This document shows, in pieces, positions 27,579 through 38,665 of a stretch of DNA of 64,000 nt. The stretch lies in the NCBI RefSeq assembly GCF_022832375.1, contig NZ_JALHLG010000005.1:434001-498000 (forward strand), written 5' to 3'. The stretch comes from Novosphingobium beihaiense. Its GTDB lineage: Bacteria; Pseudomonadota; Alphaproteobacteria; Sphingomonadales; Sphingomonadaceae. The notes beneath the pieces were generated by a model. That model had not been told where the DNA came from. It searched no databases and saw only the letters and a list, made by a program, of their open reading frames with translations. Position 1 is the first letter of the stretch. Each line of letters begins with the position of its first letter. The position numbers were made by a program, and so were the translations under genes.

Positions 27579-27622
27579 TTAAGTTACCATGAATCTCCGG
27601 GTGAAAATTCATGGTAACTTAA
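27579..27622. repeat. Perfect 16-bp AT-rich hairpin between rph and rdgB
   Basis: TTAAGTTACCATGAAT (27579-27594) and ATTCATGGTAACTTAA (27607-27622) are exact inverted copies around a 12-base loop. On the minus strand, in which both flanking genes are read, the stem is followed by TTTTAC, so it may end the rph transcript. The stem is far more AT-rich than its surroundings and shares the GTTACC...GGTAAC core with the hairpin at 5806-5851. Confidence 0.75.
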
Positions 27623-27634
27623 AGTGATTTCTGG

Positions 27635-28351
27635 TCAGCGGCCGACGGCTTCGGCCTGTGCCGCATAGATGCGGTCGCAGCCGATGCGGGCAAGGCGCAG
27701 CAGGCGCAGCAGGCCTTCCTCGTCATAAGTCGCGCCTTCGGCAGTGGCCTGCGCTTCGGCGATCTTGCCGCCCTCGATCAGGACGAAGTTGGCATCGGCA
27801 TCGGCCGAGCTGTCCTCGATATAATCGAGGTCAAGCACGGGCGTGCCATCATAGATGCCGCAGGAAATCGCAGCGACGCGCGCCTCGATCGGATCTTCGG
27901 TGATCTTGCCGGAGGCCATCAGCTTGTCGACCGCCATGCGCAGCGCCACCCAGGCGCCGGAGATCGAAGCGGTGCGGGTGCCGCCGTCGGCCTGGATCAC
28001 GTCGCAGTCGAGCACGATCTGGCGCTCGCCCAGCTTCTTCATGTCCACGACAGCGCGCAGCGAGCGGCCGATCAGGCGCTGGATTTCCTGCGTGCGGCCG
28101 GACTGCTTGCCCTTGGCGGCCTCCCGCGAGCCGCGCGTGTGGGTGGCGCGGGGCAGCATCGAATATTCCGCCGTCACCCAGCCTTCGCCCTTGCCGCGCA
28201 GGAACGAGGGCACTTTCTCCTCGACACTGGCGGTCACCAGCACACGGGTGTCGCCGAAGGAGATCAGCACCGAACCTTCGGCATGCTTGGTGAAGCCGGT
28301 CTGGATTTCGATGGCACGCATTTCGTCTGGGGCACGGCCGGAAGGGCGCAT
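27635..28351 (-). CDS. rph: Ribonuclease PH
   Basis: 238 residues from the ATG of [12 protein letters not shown], chosen for AAGGA nine bases upstream; a start 66 bases earlier would add a non-family tail. A phosphate-dependent 3'-5' exoribonuclease trimming tRNA precursors. Family features are [72 protein letters not shown] and [18 protein letters not shown]. It is divergent from hrcA with an 85-base gap, an arrangement (rph/hrcA) common in alphaproteobacteria. Confidence 0.96.
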   Translation of the reverse strand: MRPSGRAPDEMRAIEIQTGFTKHAEGSVLISFGDTRVLVTASVEEKVPSFLRGKGEGWVTAEYSMLPRATHTRGSREAAKGKQSGRTQEIQRLIGRSLRAVVDMKKLGERQIVLDCDVIQADGGTRTASISGAWVALRMAVDKLMASGKITEDPIEARVAAISCGIYDGTPVLDLDYIEDSSADADANFVLIEGGKIAEAQATAEGATYDEEGLLRLLRLARIGCDRIYAAQAEAVGR

Positions 28352-28398
28352 TGGAATGTCCTTATCGTGGATTATGCGCCGCCCCTTCGCGCATAAGG

Positions 28399-28426
28399 CT
28401 TGAGGCTGCAAGCCCATTGCCTAAAT
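28399..28426 (+). promoter_or_regulatory. Weak sigma-32-like site overlapping the hrcA start region
   Basis: CTTG (28399-28402) and CCTAAAT (28420-28426) are 17 bases apart, one mismatch from the CTTG-N17-CYTATNT pattern that I recall for alphaproteobacterial heat-shock promoters. The predicted start falls within a few bases of the hrcA ATG at 28437, so the transcript would be almost leaderless, which weakens the call. Confidence 0.25.
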
Positions 28427-28436
28427 TGAAGGTGAA

Positions 28437-29480
28437 ATGCCCACACCGCCCATCACCGAACTGACCACCCGTGCGCGCGAGATCTTCCGTCTCGTGGTGG
28501 AGGGGTATTTGTCTACCGGCACGCCGGTCGGCTCGAAGGCGCTGGCCGGGCAGGGGAGTGTGAACCTCTCCTCCGCCTCGATCCGCTCGGTGCTGGCCGA
28601 TCTGGAAGGGCTGGGCCTGCTCGCCGCGCCGCATACCAGCGCCGGGCGCCTGCCGACCGAGGCGGGGCTGAGGCTGTTCGTGGACGGCATCATGCAGGTG
28701 GCGGAGCCGACGGCGGAAGAGCGCGCCGTCATTGAAAGCCGGATCGCCGCACCCGGGCCGATCGAGGCCGCGCTGGAGGCGACCAGCGCACTCCTCTCCA
28801 ATCTTTCATCCGGTGCGGGCGTCGTCATGGTGCCCAAGCGGGAGCCGCGGCTGATGAACCTGCAGCTTGTGCCCTTGTCGCCCGGGCGGGCGCTGGCCGT
28901 GCTGGTGGGCGAGGATGGCGCCGTGGAGAACCGTGTGCTGGATTTGCCGCCCAGTCTGCCGCCCGGCGCGCTGGAGGAAGCGTCCAACTATATCTCCGCC
29001 CGCCTGAGCGGCCGGACGCTGGGAGAAGCGGCGCGGGCGATGCGGGCGGAAATCACCTCGGGCCAGTCGGCGCTCGATGCGGCGAGCCGCGATCTTGTCG
29101 AGCGCGGCCTTGCCGTGTGGAGCGAGGACGCGATGCAGCGCCCGGTGCTGATCGTGCGCGGGCAGGCCAATCTGCTGGACGACAGCGCCATTTCGGATCT
29201 GGAGCGCGTGCGCTCGCTGCTCGACGATCTGGAAAACAAGCAATCTGTGGCCGATCTGCTCGATGTCGCGCGCGAGGCGAAGTCCACGCGCATTTTTATC
29301 GGTTCGGAAAACCGGCTTTTCGCGCTGTCCGGTTCCTCGGTGATCGCATCGCCGTACCGGGATCGTGAAGGGCGCGTGGTCGGTGTGGTGGGGGTTATCG
29401 GCCCGACGCGGTTGAATTATGCACGGGTCGTCCCCATGGTGGATTTTACCGCCCAGAGCCTGGGCAAGCTTATCGGATAG
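28437..29480 (+). CDS. hrcA: Heat-inducible transcription repressor HrcA
   Basis: 347 residues. It has the N-terminal winged helix (LTTRAREIFRLVVEGYLSTGTPVGSKALA; SASIRSVLADLEGLGLLAAPHTSAGRLPTEAGLRLFVD) and the GAF-like dimerisation domain with FIGSENRLFALSGSSVIASPYRDREGRVVGVVGVIGPTRLNYARVVPMVD. HrcA represses groESL and sometimes dnaK by binding CIRCE elements. I found no CIRCE (TTAGCACTC-N9-GAGTGCTAA) in this window, so its targets here lie elsewhere. It is followed by grpE after 16 bases, a standard pair. Confidence 0.95.
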   Translation: MPTPPITELTTRAREIFRLVVEGYLSTGTPVGSKALAGQGSVNLSSASIRSVLADLEGLGLLAAPHTSAGRLPTEAGLRLFVDGIMQVAEPTAEERAVIESRIAAPGPIEAALEATSALLSNLSSGAGVVMVPKREPRLMNLQLVPLSPGRALAVLVGEDGAVENRVLDLPPSLPPGALEEASNYISARLSGRTLGEAARAMRAEITSGQSALDAASRDLVERGLAVWSEDAMQRPVLIVRGQANLLDDSAISDLERVRSLLDDLENKQSVADLLDVAREAKSTRIFIGSENRLFALSGSSVIASPYRDREGRVVGVVGVIGPTRLNYARVVPMVDFTAQSLGKLIG

Positions 29481-29496
29481 CTGGAACCTGAATAAA

Positions 29497-30060
29497 ATGA
29501 ACGAAGACAAGACCCAGTCGCCAGAAGACGCGGCCGTGGCCGAAGAACTCAAGGGTGTGCCTGAGGATATGCTCGACAACGAGGGCGAAAACGACGAACT
29601 CGCCAAGCTGCGTGAGGAACTCGAAGTCGCGAAGCAGGATGTGCTTTATGCGCGGGCGGAAACACAGAACGTGCGCCGCCGCCTGGAAAAGGACATAGCC
29701 GATACGCGGGCCTATGCCGCGACGGGCTTTGCACGCGATATCCTTTCGGTGGCGGACAATCTCTCCCGCGCTTTGACGGCCATCCCGGAAGAAATGCGTG
29801 ACGACGAGAAGATGAAAGGCCTGGTGGCCGGGATCGAGGCGACCTCGCGCGAGATCGACAAGGTCTTTTCCACCCACGGCATCAGCCGGATCGCCGCGAT
29901 GGGCCTGCCGCTCGATCCCAACCAGCATCAGGCAATGCTGGAAGTGCCCTCGGCCGATGCCGAGCCGGGCACGGTCGTGCAGGAACTGCAGGCCGGATAC
30001 ATGATCAAGGACCGGCTTCTGCGCCCCGCCATGGTGGCCGTGGCAAAAAAAGCAGACTGA
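29497..30060 (+). CDS. grpE: Nucleotide exchange factor GrpE
   Basis: 187 residues from the ATG of MNEDKTQS; an upstream in-frame ATG at 29419 lies within hrcA and is not used. It has an acidic disordered N terminus, a long helix/coiled coil (ELAKLREELEVAKQDVLYARAETQNVRRRLEKD), then RDILSVADNLSRAL and the C-terminal beta-wing with DPNQHQAMLEVPSADAEPGTVVQELQAGYMIKDRLLRPAMV. It releases ADP from DnaK (31745). A strong terminator follows. Confidence 0.96.
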   Translation: MNEDKTQSPEDAAVAEELKGVPEDMLDNEGENDELAKLREELEVAKQDVLYARAETQNVRRRLEKDIADTRAYAATGFARDILSVADNLSRALTAIPEEMRDDEKMKGLVAGIEATSREIDKVFSTHGISRIAAMGLPLDPNQHQAMLEVPSADAEPGTVVQELQAGYMIKDRLLRPAMVAVAKKAD

Positions 30061-30067
30061 ACCTATC

Positions 30068-30106
30068 GGGACAGGTCCGCCGTAACATGCGGCGAAGGCC
30101 TGTCCC
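30068..30106 (+). terminator. Two-part hairpin terminator after grpE
   Basis: GGGACAGG (30068-30075) pairs with CCTGTCCC (30099-30106), and inside it CGCCG (30078-30082) pairs with CGGCG (30090-30094) around a 7-base loop. It starts eight bases after the grpE stop. The tail (TCTCCCTTC) is pyrimidine-rich but not a clean U-run. Confidence 0.65.
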
Positions 30107-30246
30107 TCTCCCTTCATTTCAGCACCTACGGGCCGCATGGCGCGTTCAGGCGAGCGGCATCTGCGTCCGGCCGAAGCAGGCAGGGGAACCACACGCAAGG
30201 TCACACGGTTGGTTCGGCATACCCTCGAACTTCCCGGAGATTGACC

Positions 30247-30510
30247 ATGCGAAGACTGATCCTGCCCATTCTTGCCGCCGGGGCATTCACCATGGCGGCG
30301 TGCACCAGCAACTATGCGGGCGAAGGCGCCCTTGCCGGGGGCGCGCTAGGCGCAGGCGTTGGCGCTGCGACGGGCGGCGATGCCGGTACGGGGGCAGCCA
30401 TTGGAGCTGCCGCCGGGGCCGTTGCCGGTTCCCAGGTGAAGAAGAAAGACAAGGACGGCTGCTACCGTTACGACCGTCACGGCAACCGCTATTGGGACCG
30501 CGATTGCTGA
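30247..30510 (+). CDS. Glycine-zipper lipoprotein, 87 residues
   Basis: From the ATG after GGAG (7-base spacing); a TTG two codons earlier is also in frame. The signal ends in a lipobox (TMAAC), so the mature protein starts with a lipid-modified Cys. It is followed by a Gly/Ala zipper (LAGGALGAGVGAATGG ... GAAIGAAAGAVAGS) of the type found in Rick-17kDa/OsmB-like outer-membrane proteins, and ends with a basic, aromatic stretch (CYRYDRHGNRYWDRDC) with two cysteines. The zipper probably inserts in or packs against the outer membrane. It stands alone between the grpE terminator and a convergent gene. Confidence 0.82.
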   Translation: MRRLILPILAAGAFTMAACTSNYAGEGALAGGALGAGVGAATGGDAGTGAAIGAAAGAVAGSQVKKKDKDGCYRYDRHGNRYWDRDC

Positions 30511-30535
30511 TCTCGTCTCGGGGCGTGCAGCCCGC

Positions 30536-31036
30536 TCAGGCGGAAGCGAACGGTAATACGCCGCGATAGCGTTCCAGCGGCTGCGCTCCGCGAACCAGAA
30601 AGCCGCGCGATAGCAGAAAGACGTGGCTTACGATTTCGGCCTGTTGCTCGATGCCATAGCGTTCGAGTTTCCAGCCCGGCTGCAGCGTGTAGTCGTAGCG
30701 GCAGAAGGGATGGCGCATCAGGGGCAGGTACCAGCGCCCCTTCGTCTGGGTTTGCCAGACATGCGTCATTTCATGGATGAACAATCCCTGCAGCCCGGGC
30801 GCGCTTTGCGAAAAATCGTCGCAATAGTATTCCGCGCGCGGATGAAAGTGCAGATGGCCGCAAGGCGCCATGACTGTGCTTGCGGGCTGAAACGGGAACC
30901 AGCGCCGCCGTCGCACCTGCACCGGGGCGCAGTCTATCGCGGCGCCGAAGACGGACTGAACCAGCTCTATTTCGCCGGTGGTCAGCGATCGTCCGGCGCC
31001 GGGCGGGCAGGTGTGCTGGATGGCGGAAGGCCTCAG
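30536..31036 (-). CDS. Zincin-like protein with HExxH motif (sphingomonad 'Vgr-related' family), apparent CTG start
   Basis: The conserved C-terminal part holds FIHEMTHVWQTQ (HExxH zinc motif), then RWYLPLMRHPFCRYDY and YGIEQQAEIVSH, where the Glu could be a third ligand. A conventional GTG start at 30922 gives 128 residues but has no ribosome site and cuts into a region (LTTGEIELVQSVFGAAIDCA) that resembles the family's usual N terminus (recollection). The frame stays open upstream with no ATG, GTG or TTG. A CTG at 31036 overlaps the stop of the upstream copper-chaperone gene (CTGA) and has GGAAGG nine bases before it. I take that as the likely start (166 residues). Function is unknown; the peptidase role is inferred from one motif. 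Confidence 0.65.
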   Translation of the reverse strand: MRPSAIQHTCPPGAGRSLTTGEIELVQSVFGAAIDCAPVQVRRRRWFPFQPASTVMAPCGHLHFHPRAEYYCDDFSQSAPGLQGLFIHEMTHVWQTQTKGRWYLPLMRHPFCRYDYTLQPGWKLERYGIEQQAEIVSHVFLLSRGFLVRGAQPLERYRGVLPFASA

Positions 31037-31551
31037 TGGGCCATGCCTTCCATGCCGCCGCCCATCTTTTCGATATGAAGCGGCAAGGGCGTCTTGTCCC
31101 TGTCCGAGAACGTCAGTGTTAGTTCGGTGGTTTCGCCTGCCTTCAGGCCGCCGGAAAGATCGAAGGCCATCACATGATATCCGCCAGGGGCGAACTGGAT
31201 CGTTGCGCCGGGAGTGATCTCCACCGTTTCTACCGGGCTCATCTTGCCGCCTTCGGTCTTGTGCATTTCCGCCTTGGCAGCACCCGCAACATGGACGCCT
31301 GCAAGCGTGGCGGTGTCAGGCCCGTTGTTATGGATCGAGAAATAGACGGCGGCAGGACGGCCGGCCACCACTGGCAGAACAAGACGCCCTTCGCTTGCCG
31401 TGATGCCCGGTTTTGCATTCGGCCCAGTGGATGCGGCGCTGGATACGGCTGCGGTTTCCTCAGGCGCGGGCGCGCTGGCCTGCTGGCACCCGGCTAGCGT
31501 TGCGAAGGCCGCGGCGGTGCAGAGAAAAGCGAATGTGCGGAACGGTTTCAC
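31033..31551 (-). CDS. PCuAC-family periplasmic copper chaperone (lipoprotein)
   Basis: 172 residues with a lipoprotein signal (MKPFRTFAFLCTAAAFATLAGC), a Ser/Ala/Pro linker and the PCuAC cupredoxin-like domain. The copper-site pattern is visible as MHKTEGGKM, followed 21 residues later by HVM (GGYHVMAFDLSGGLK). PCuAC proteins deliver Cu(I) to the CuA site of cytochrome oxidase. The C terminus is Met/Gly/His-rich (MGGGMEGMAH) and may add a metal-binding tail. The stop overlaps the probable CTG start of the zincin-like gene, so the two are probably translated from one mRNA. It is divergent from dnaK with a 193-base gap. Confidence 0.92.
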   Translation of the reverse strand: MKPFRTFAFLCTAAAFATLAGCQQASAPAPEETAAVSSAASTGPNAKPGITASEGRLVLPVVAGRPAAVYFSIHNNGPDTATLAGVHVAGAAKAEMHKTEGGKMSPVETVEITPGATIQFAPGGYHVMAFDLSGGLKAGETTELTLTFSDRDKTPLPLHIEKMGGGMEGMAH

Positions 31552-31613
31552 GGGGGAAATGCCTCTGTTTCATGCCTTGATGAATTTCGCAGGGGTAATG
31601 CCACCATGGCGCT

Positions 31614-31641
31614 CTTGTTCCAAGCGAAACCGCTCCTATAT
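31614..31641 (+). promoter_or_regulatory. Candidate heat-shock (sigma-32) promoter for dnaK
   Basis: CTTG (31614-31617) and CCTATAT (31635-31641) are separated by exactly 17 bases, fitting the CTTG-N17-CYTATNT pattern that I recall for alphaproteobacterial RpoH promoters. It lies about 100 bases before the dnaK ATG in the 193-base divergent gap. No CIRCE repeat is visible, so sigma-32 control is favoured over HrcA. Confidence 0.5.
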
Positions 31642-31744
31642 CGCGCTGCGACGACTTGGAACGTCATCGAGCCGCGCAAGCCGCTTTGCCTTTCGAGGGA
31701 GGTGATCCGCGCGGTGTCAACCACTGACGTGAGGAATGGGGTAA

Positions 31745-33658
<1,914 letters not shown>

Positions 33659-33679
33659 ACGTCCTGATGAAAACCATGA

Positions 33680-33710
33680 CCGCCACCGGTGCAAGCCGCG
33701 CCGGTGGCGG
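33680..33710 (+). promoter_or_regulatory. Intercistronic hairpin between dnaK and dnaJ
   Basis: CCGCCACCGG (33680-33689) and CCGGTGGCGG (33701-33710) are a perfect 10-bp stem with an 11-base loop, extendable by one A-T pair. The tail TTAGGTTATC is not a U-run. It could partly stop transcription or stabilise the 3' end of dnaK mRNA and so lower dnaJ output relative to dnaK. Confidence 0.6.
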
Positions 33711-33735
33711 TTAGGTTATCTGCGGGGGATACACC

Positions 33736-34878
33736 TTGTCAGCTACTGAGATAGACTACTACGAACTGCTCGAAGTTTCGCGCGACGCCGACGACAAGAC
33801 GCTGAAGTCGGCCTACCGCAAGCTTGCCATGCGTTATCACCCGGACAAGAACCCGGGATGTGCGGATTCCGAAGCGCGCTTCAAGCAGATCAACGAGGCG
33901 TATGACGTCCTCAAGGACCCGCAGAAGCGGGCCGCTTACGACCAGTACGGCCACGCCGCGTTCCAGCAGGGCATGGGCGGCGGCGGTCCCGGCGGGATGG
34001 GCGCCGAGTTCGGCGATATCGGCGATATTTTCGAATCGATCTTCGGCAGCGCCTTCGGCGGCGGTGCGGGCGGCGGACGCCAGCAGGCGCGCCGAGGTGC
34101 CGATCTGCGTTACGACATGGAAGTCAGCCTCGACGAGGCGTTCCGCGGCAAGCAGACCGAGATCACCATCGAAGTCTCGCAGGCCTGCGAACCCTGCTCG
34201 GGCTCGGGCGCCGAGCCGGGCACCGGAAAGCGCACCTGCCAGATGTGCGCAGGCCACGGCAAAGTCCGCGCGCAGCAGGGCTTCTTCGTGGTCGAACGCA
34301 CGTGCCCGACCTGCCATGGCCGGGGCGAAGTGATCGAAAAACCATGCCGCGCCTGCCGGGGCGAGGGCCGTGTCGACATGCCGCAGACGCTGGAGGTGGA
34401 TATTCCGCCGGGCGTCGATTCCGGCACGCGCATCCGCCTGTCTGGCAAGGGCGAGGCGGGACCGTTCGGTGCGCCGCCGGGCGACCTCTACATCTTCCTG
34501 CACGTCAAGCGGCACAAAATGTTCGAACGCGACGGGACGACGCTGATCACACGCGTGCCGATCACGTTCACGACCGCCGCACTGGGCGGTTCGATCGAAA
34601 TTCCGGGGATCGACGGCGAGATGATCGCGCTCGATATTCCCGCCGGGATTCAGTCGGGCAAGCAGCTTCGCAAGCGCGGCGCCGGTATGCCGGTGCTGCA
34701 GGGCCGGGGGCGCGGCGATCTCGTCATCGAGATCACCGTGGAAACGCCGACCAAGCTTACCGCCCGGCAGAAGGAACTGCTGTGCGAATTGCAGGAAACC
34801 GAAACCGGAGAGGAGTGCCCGCAGTCGAAGGGCTTCTTCGACCGGATCAAGGACGCCTGGAACGACCTGACCGAATAA
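33736..34878 (+). CDS. dnaJ: Chaperone DnaJ (Hsp40)
   Basis: 380 residues from a TTG start preceded by GGGGGA. The J domain has DYYELLEVSRDADDKTLKSAYRK and the HPD motif (YHPDKNPG). Then come a Gly-rich linker, and four zinc-finger repeats CEPCSGSG, CQMCAGHG, CPTCHGRG and CRACRGEG. The C-terminal domain has the substrate-binding DIPPGVDSGTRIRLSGKGEAGP stretch. A type I DnaJ that stimulates DnaK ATPase and delivers clients. The TTG start, with the hairpin before it, would keep DnaJ below DnaK levels. Confidence 0.97.
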   Translation: MSATEIDYYELLEVSRDADDKTLKSAYRKLAMRYHPDKNPGCADSEARFKQINEAYDVLKDPQKRAAYDQYGHAAFQQGMGGGGPGGMGAEFGDIGDIFESIFGSAFGGGAGGGRQQARRGADLRYDMEVSLDEAFRGKQTEITIEVSQACEPCSGSGAEPGTGKRTCQMCAGHGKVRAQQGFFVVERTCPTCHGRGEVIEKPCRACRGEGRVDMPQTLEVDIPPGVDSGTRIRLSGKGEAGPFGAPPGDLYIFLHVKRHKMFERDGTTLITRVPITFTTAALGGSIEIPGIDGEMIALDIPAGIQSGKQLRKRGAGMPVLQGRGRGDLVIEITVETPTKLTARQKELLCELQETETGEECPQSKGFFDRIKDAWNDLTE

Positions 34879-34879
34879 T

Positions 34880-34974
34880 GAAAAGGGCAGGCTAAGGGCC
34901 CAAATCTACAGTGCCATGACCTCGCGCCTGATCCCTTCGATCAGGCCAGGGTCCGCCTGGAGCCTGCCCTTTTC
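34880..34974. terminator. Long-range 14-bp inverted repeat bridging the dnaJ and patatin gene ends
   Basis: GAAAAGGGCAGGCT (34880-34893), two bases after the dnaJ stop, is inverted as AGCCTGCCCTTTTC (34961-34974), which lies inside the last codons of the convergent patatin gene. Between them is another perfect hairpin CCTGATC-ccttc-GATCAGG (34927-34945). Each outer arm ends in a T-run on its outward strand, so a folded bidirectional terminator is plausible, although the outer loop of 67 bases is long. Confidence 0.5.
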
Positions 34975-37269
34975 TTCATCGAGGATCGCAAGAAAGGCTT
35001 CGCGCCGGAACTGGTGCAGGTCCCGTTGGGGCAGGGCATGTTCAGCGCTCAGCGTCGAGGCGATCAGATCGATGACCCGCTCGGCGCCATGGAGGCGGCC
35101 CCAGAGGTAATCGTTTTCCCGGTAGGCCCGGCTGAAAAACGCCCCGAAATTGTAGAATTCCGTGCCGCGCAGGGTCTCGCGCGAACCGCCCCGGCGGATG
35201 GCGTTGCAATCCTCGGGCGAGATGCGGTCCACCAGCACCGGATCGAATTCGGTCAGCCCTTCGCCCCGCAGCAGCGGCAGCGTTACCGTGTCGTAAAACG
35301 GGAACCCCAGATAGGCGAGCAGCATCCGGCGGCGCAGGGCATGCGGCATGGCGGCGAGCGCATCTGCCAACAGTTCGTCCACCCGGTTGTCGGTTTCCAT
35401 CAGCCCGTGCTGCCGCCCGACATGATCGAGCACGGCCTGCGGGTCTTCGAAGACCGCGCGGGCCAGTTCCGGAAATTCCGGCCCCAGAGCGTCCATCGGC
35501 TCGCGCTCGATATAGAGCGCCAGCGCCTTGTAGATCGCGGTGCGGGCATGGTCGCGATCCTGCTCGGTCACATCGATCTCATCTTCCCATTCCTGCGTTA
35601 CGCGCCGCGCGAGCAGGCGCAGGCGGCGGATGCGGAAGGCGAGATCGTGCGTGCGGAAAAACGAGATCATCGCGGGCGATTTGGTGTCACGCAGCGAGGT
35701 CATGCGGTCCAAGCCGCTCGCTTCGAGGTGGGCGAACAGACGTTCGCGGATCGGCGCGGCGTTGGGCAGGCCGAGTTCAGGCGCTGCCTCCAGGATCAGG
35801 CGGCCGAGCGTGACGACAATTCCGCTGAACTTGATCTGCGCATAGCCATGGTAGGCAAAACCCGCCTGGTTGAAGGCAGCCTGCTGGGCCCGAATCCGCC
35901 AGTTAGCAAGGCGCTTCGGAGTAGGGCGGTCCAGAAACAGCGTGTGGCCGAACAGCTTGTCCACCGCTTCCTCGATCTCCGGTCGCAGCGCTCTGACGAC
36001 ATCGCGCAGCGCGCTCTTTTCCCGCGAATCGCGTTCGAGTGCTTCGAGGTTGTCGCGGATCGGCTGCTCGCGCGGGATGGAGGACAGCGAGCCGAAGATG
36101 ACCGGGAAGAAACCTGGAACGCGGTTGTCGCTGCGGGCACCGGGGCCGGCCGGATCGGGCGTGGGATCGATATAGACAAAGCGCCGGTCGATCTCGCGCG
36201 CCGCGGGGCGGTCACGAAGCACCGACATGGCATCGGCGAACGGCGCATTGACCAGCACCGATCCATCGATGAGCGAGACGGAATCGATTTCGCCGCGCCG
36301 CATGTGTTCGGGCATGACGCGGTGAAGGAACGCATCGCGTTCCGGCCACACGCCGTGCTTCTCGCGCATCAGGCGATCGATTTCCGCCATCTGCATCGGC
36401 GGGAAGGCGCCGGGGAAGCTGGCGGTGGACCGTGCTGCCAGCACGAGTTCGGGGATCGGCGCCAGCGTCTGGCCGCCTTCGGCCGGAGTCTTGGCGTGAA
36501 AGTCGATGGTCAGGCGGTGTTCGCTTTCCAGCACCAGTTCGGGCGAGTGCAAGTGCAGCGTTTCAAGGCGGCCCTTGAAGTCGGTTGCAGTCACGAACAG
36601 GTCCAGCGGATGGCGTTCGGGCAGCAGCGGCTGTCCTGCAGGCGTGCTTTCCATCGCCATCATCGCGCGGCACAGCAGGCGTGAAAAACCAATGCCGCTG
36701 AAAGGCGGCTCGAACCAGCGCGAGCGGATCAGGCGGGAGAGTTTCTCGCGCACTTCCTCGCGCGTTTCCGGTGCGACGCTGGCGCTTACGGCATTGCCCG
36801 GCCGGTGCAGCAGATAGGAAACCAGCGGCGTGGCCCAGAACTTCGCCGCGCGTGACCAGGGCCGGGCTTCGGGATCGAGCAAAACGTCCACGTCGGCACA
36901 TTCCAGCCACAGATCGGTAAGCGGCTCCAGCGAGCGCCCCGAATGGATGGCTTGAGCGAGAAAGACGGAATTGATGCCGCCTGCCGAGGCCCCGGCGACA
37001 ATGTCGGTCAGCACCCGCAGGCGCAAGTTGCTGCCATGCTCCAGGCGGCGCAGCAATCGCAGATAGACCCCGGCACTGCCCGGCTGATCTGCATCGCCGG
37101 ACCATAAGCTGCGGCTGGCCTGCATGGCCTTCCACAATTCTTTCGTTACGCCATGCATATAGACGGCGAGGCTGACGCCTCCGTAGCAAACCAGTGCTAT
37201 CCGCAGTTCTTTCTGCCGCATGGCGCCATGCTTGGCGCAGGCGCGCGCCGAAAGCAATTGCGTTCTCAT
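34906..37269 (-). CDS. Large patatin-like phospholipase with C-terminal extension
   Basis: 787 residues, much longer than a simple patatin domain (about 300). The N-terminal half has the glycine-rich oxyanion loop CYGGVSLAVYMHG, the nucleophile elbow IVAGASAGGINS (G-x-S-x-G) and the catalytic Asp in SLIDGSVLVNAP. The length and the long helical C-terminal half fit the 'patatin-related protein' type with DUF3376. The ATG at 37269 has AGGAAC upstream; a second start 16 codons in (MRQKELRI) lacks one. It probably hydrolyses membrane phospholipids from the cytoplasmic side; no signal peptide is seen. The start is only 23 bases from the divergent radA start. Confidence 0.88.
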   Translation of the reverse strand: MRTQLLSARACAKHGAMRQKELRIALVCYGGVSLAVYMHGVTKELWKAMQASRSLWSGDADQPGSAGVYLRLLRRLEHGSNLRLRVLTDIVAGASAGGINSVFLAQAIHSGRSLEPLTDLWLECADVDVLLDPEARPWSRAAKFWATPLVSYLLHRPGNAVSASVAPETREEVREKLSRLIRSRWFEPPFSGIGFSRLLCRAMMAMESTPAGQPLLPERHPLDLFVTATDFKGRLETLHLHSPELVLESEHRLTIDFHAKTPAEGGQTLAPIPELVLAARSTASFPGAFPPMQMAEIDRLMREKHGVWPERDAFLHRVMPEHMRRGEIDSVSLIDGSVLVNAPFADAMSVLRDRPAAREIDRRFVYIDPTPDPAGPGARSDNRVPGFFPVIFGSLSSIPREQPIRDNLEALERDSREKSALRDVVRALRPEIEEAVDKLFGHTLFLDRPTPKRLANWRIRAQQAAFNQAGFAYHGYAQIKFSGIVVTLGRLILEAAPELGLPNAAPIRERLFAHLEASGLDRMTSLRDTKSPAMISFFRTHDLAFRIRRLRLLARRVTQEWEDEIDVTEQDRDHARTAIYKALALYIEREPMDALGPEFPELARAVFEDPQAVLDHVGRQHGLMETDNRVDELLADALAAMPHALRRRMLLAYLGFPFYDTVTLPLLRGEGLTEFDPVLVDRISPEDCNAIRRGGSRETLRGTEFYNFGAFFSRAYRENDYLWGRLHGAERVIDLIASTLSAEHALPQRDLHQFRREAFLAILDEEKGRLQADPGLIEGIRREVMAL

Positions 37270-37292
37270 TCCGTTCCTATTAGGCCGCCTTC

Positions 37293-38660
<1,368 letters not shown>

Positions 38661-38665
38661 TTCGC

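Noticed and set aside
31600..31744. A small plus-strand frame of 73 codons ahead of dnaK
   Set aside because: It overlaps the dnaK start in another frame and the likely promoter region; codon pattern is random.
28350..31744. CIRCE elements (TTAGCACTC-N9-GAGTGCTAA) near hrcA, grpE or dnaK
   Set aside because: Looked for in both gaps and not seen.
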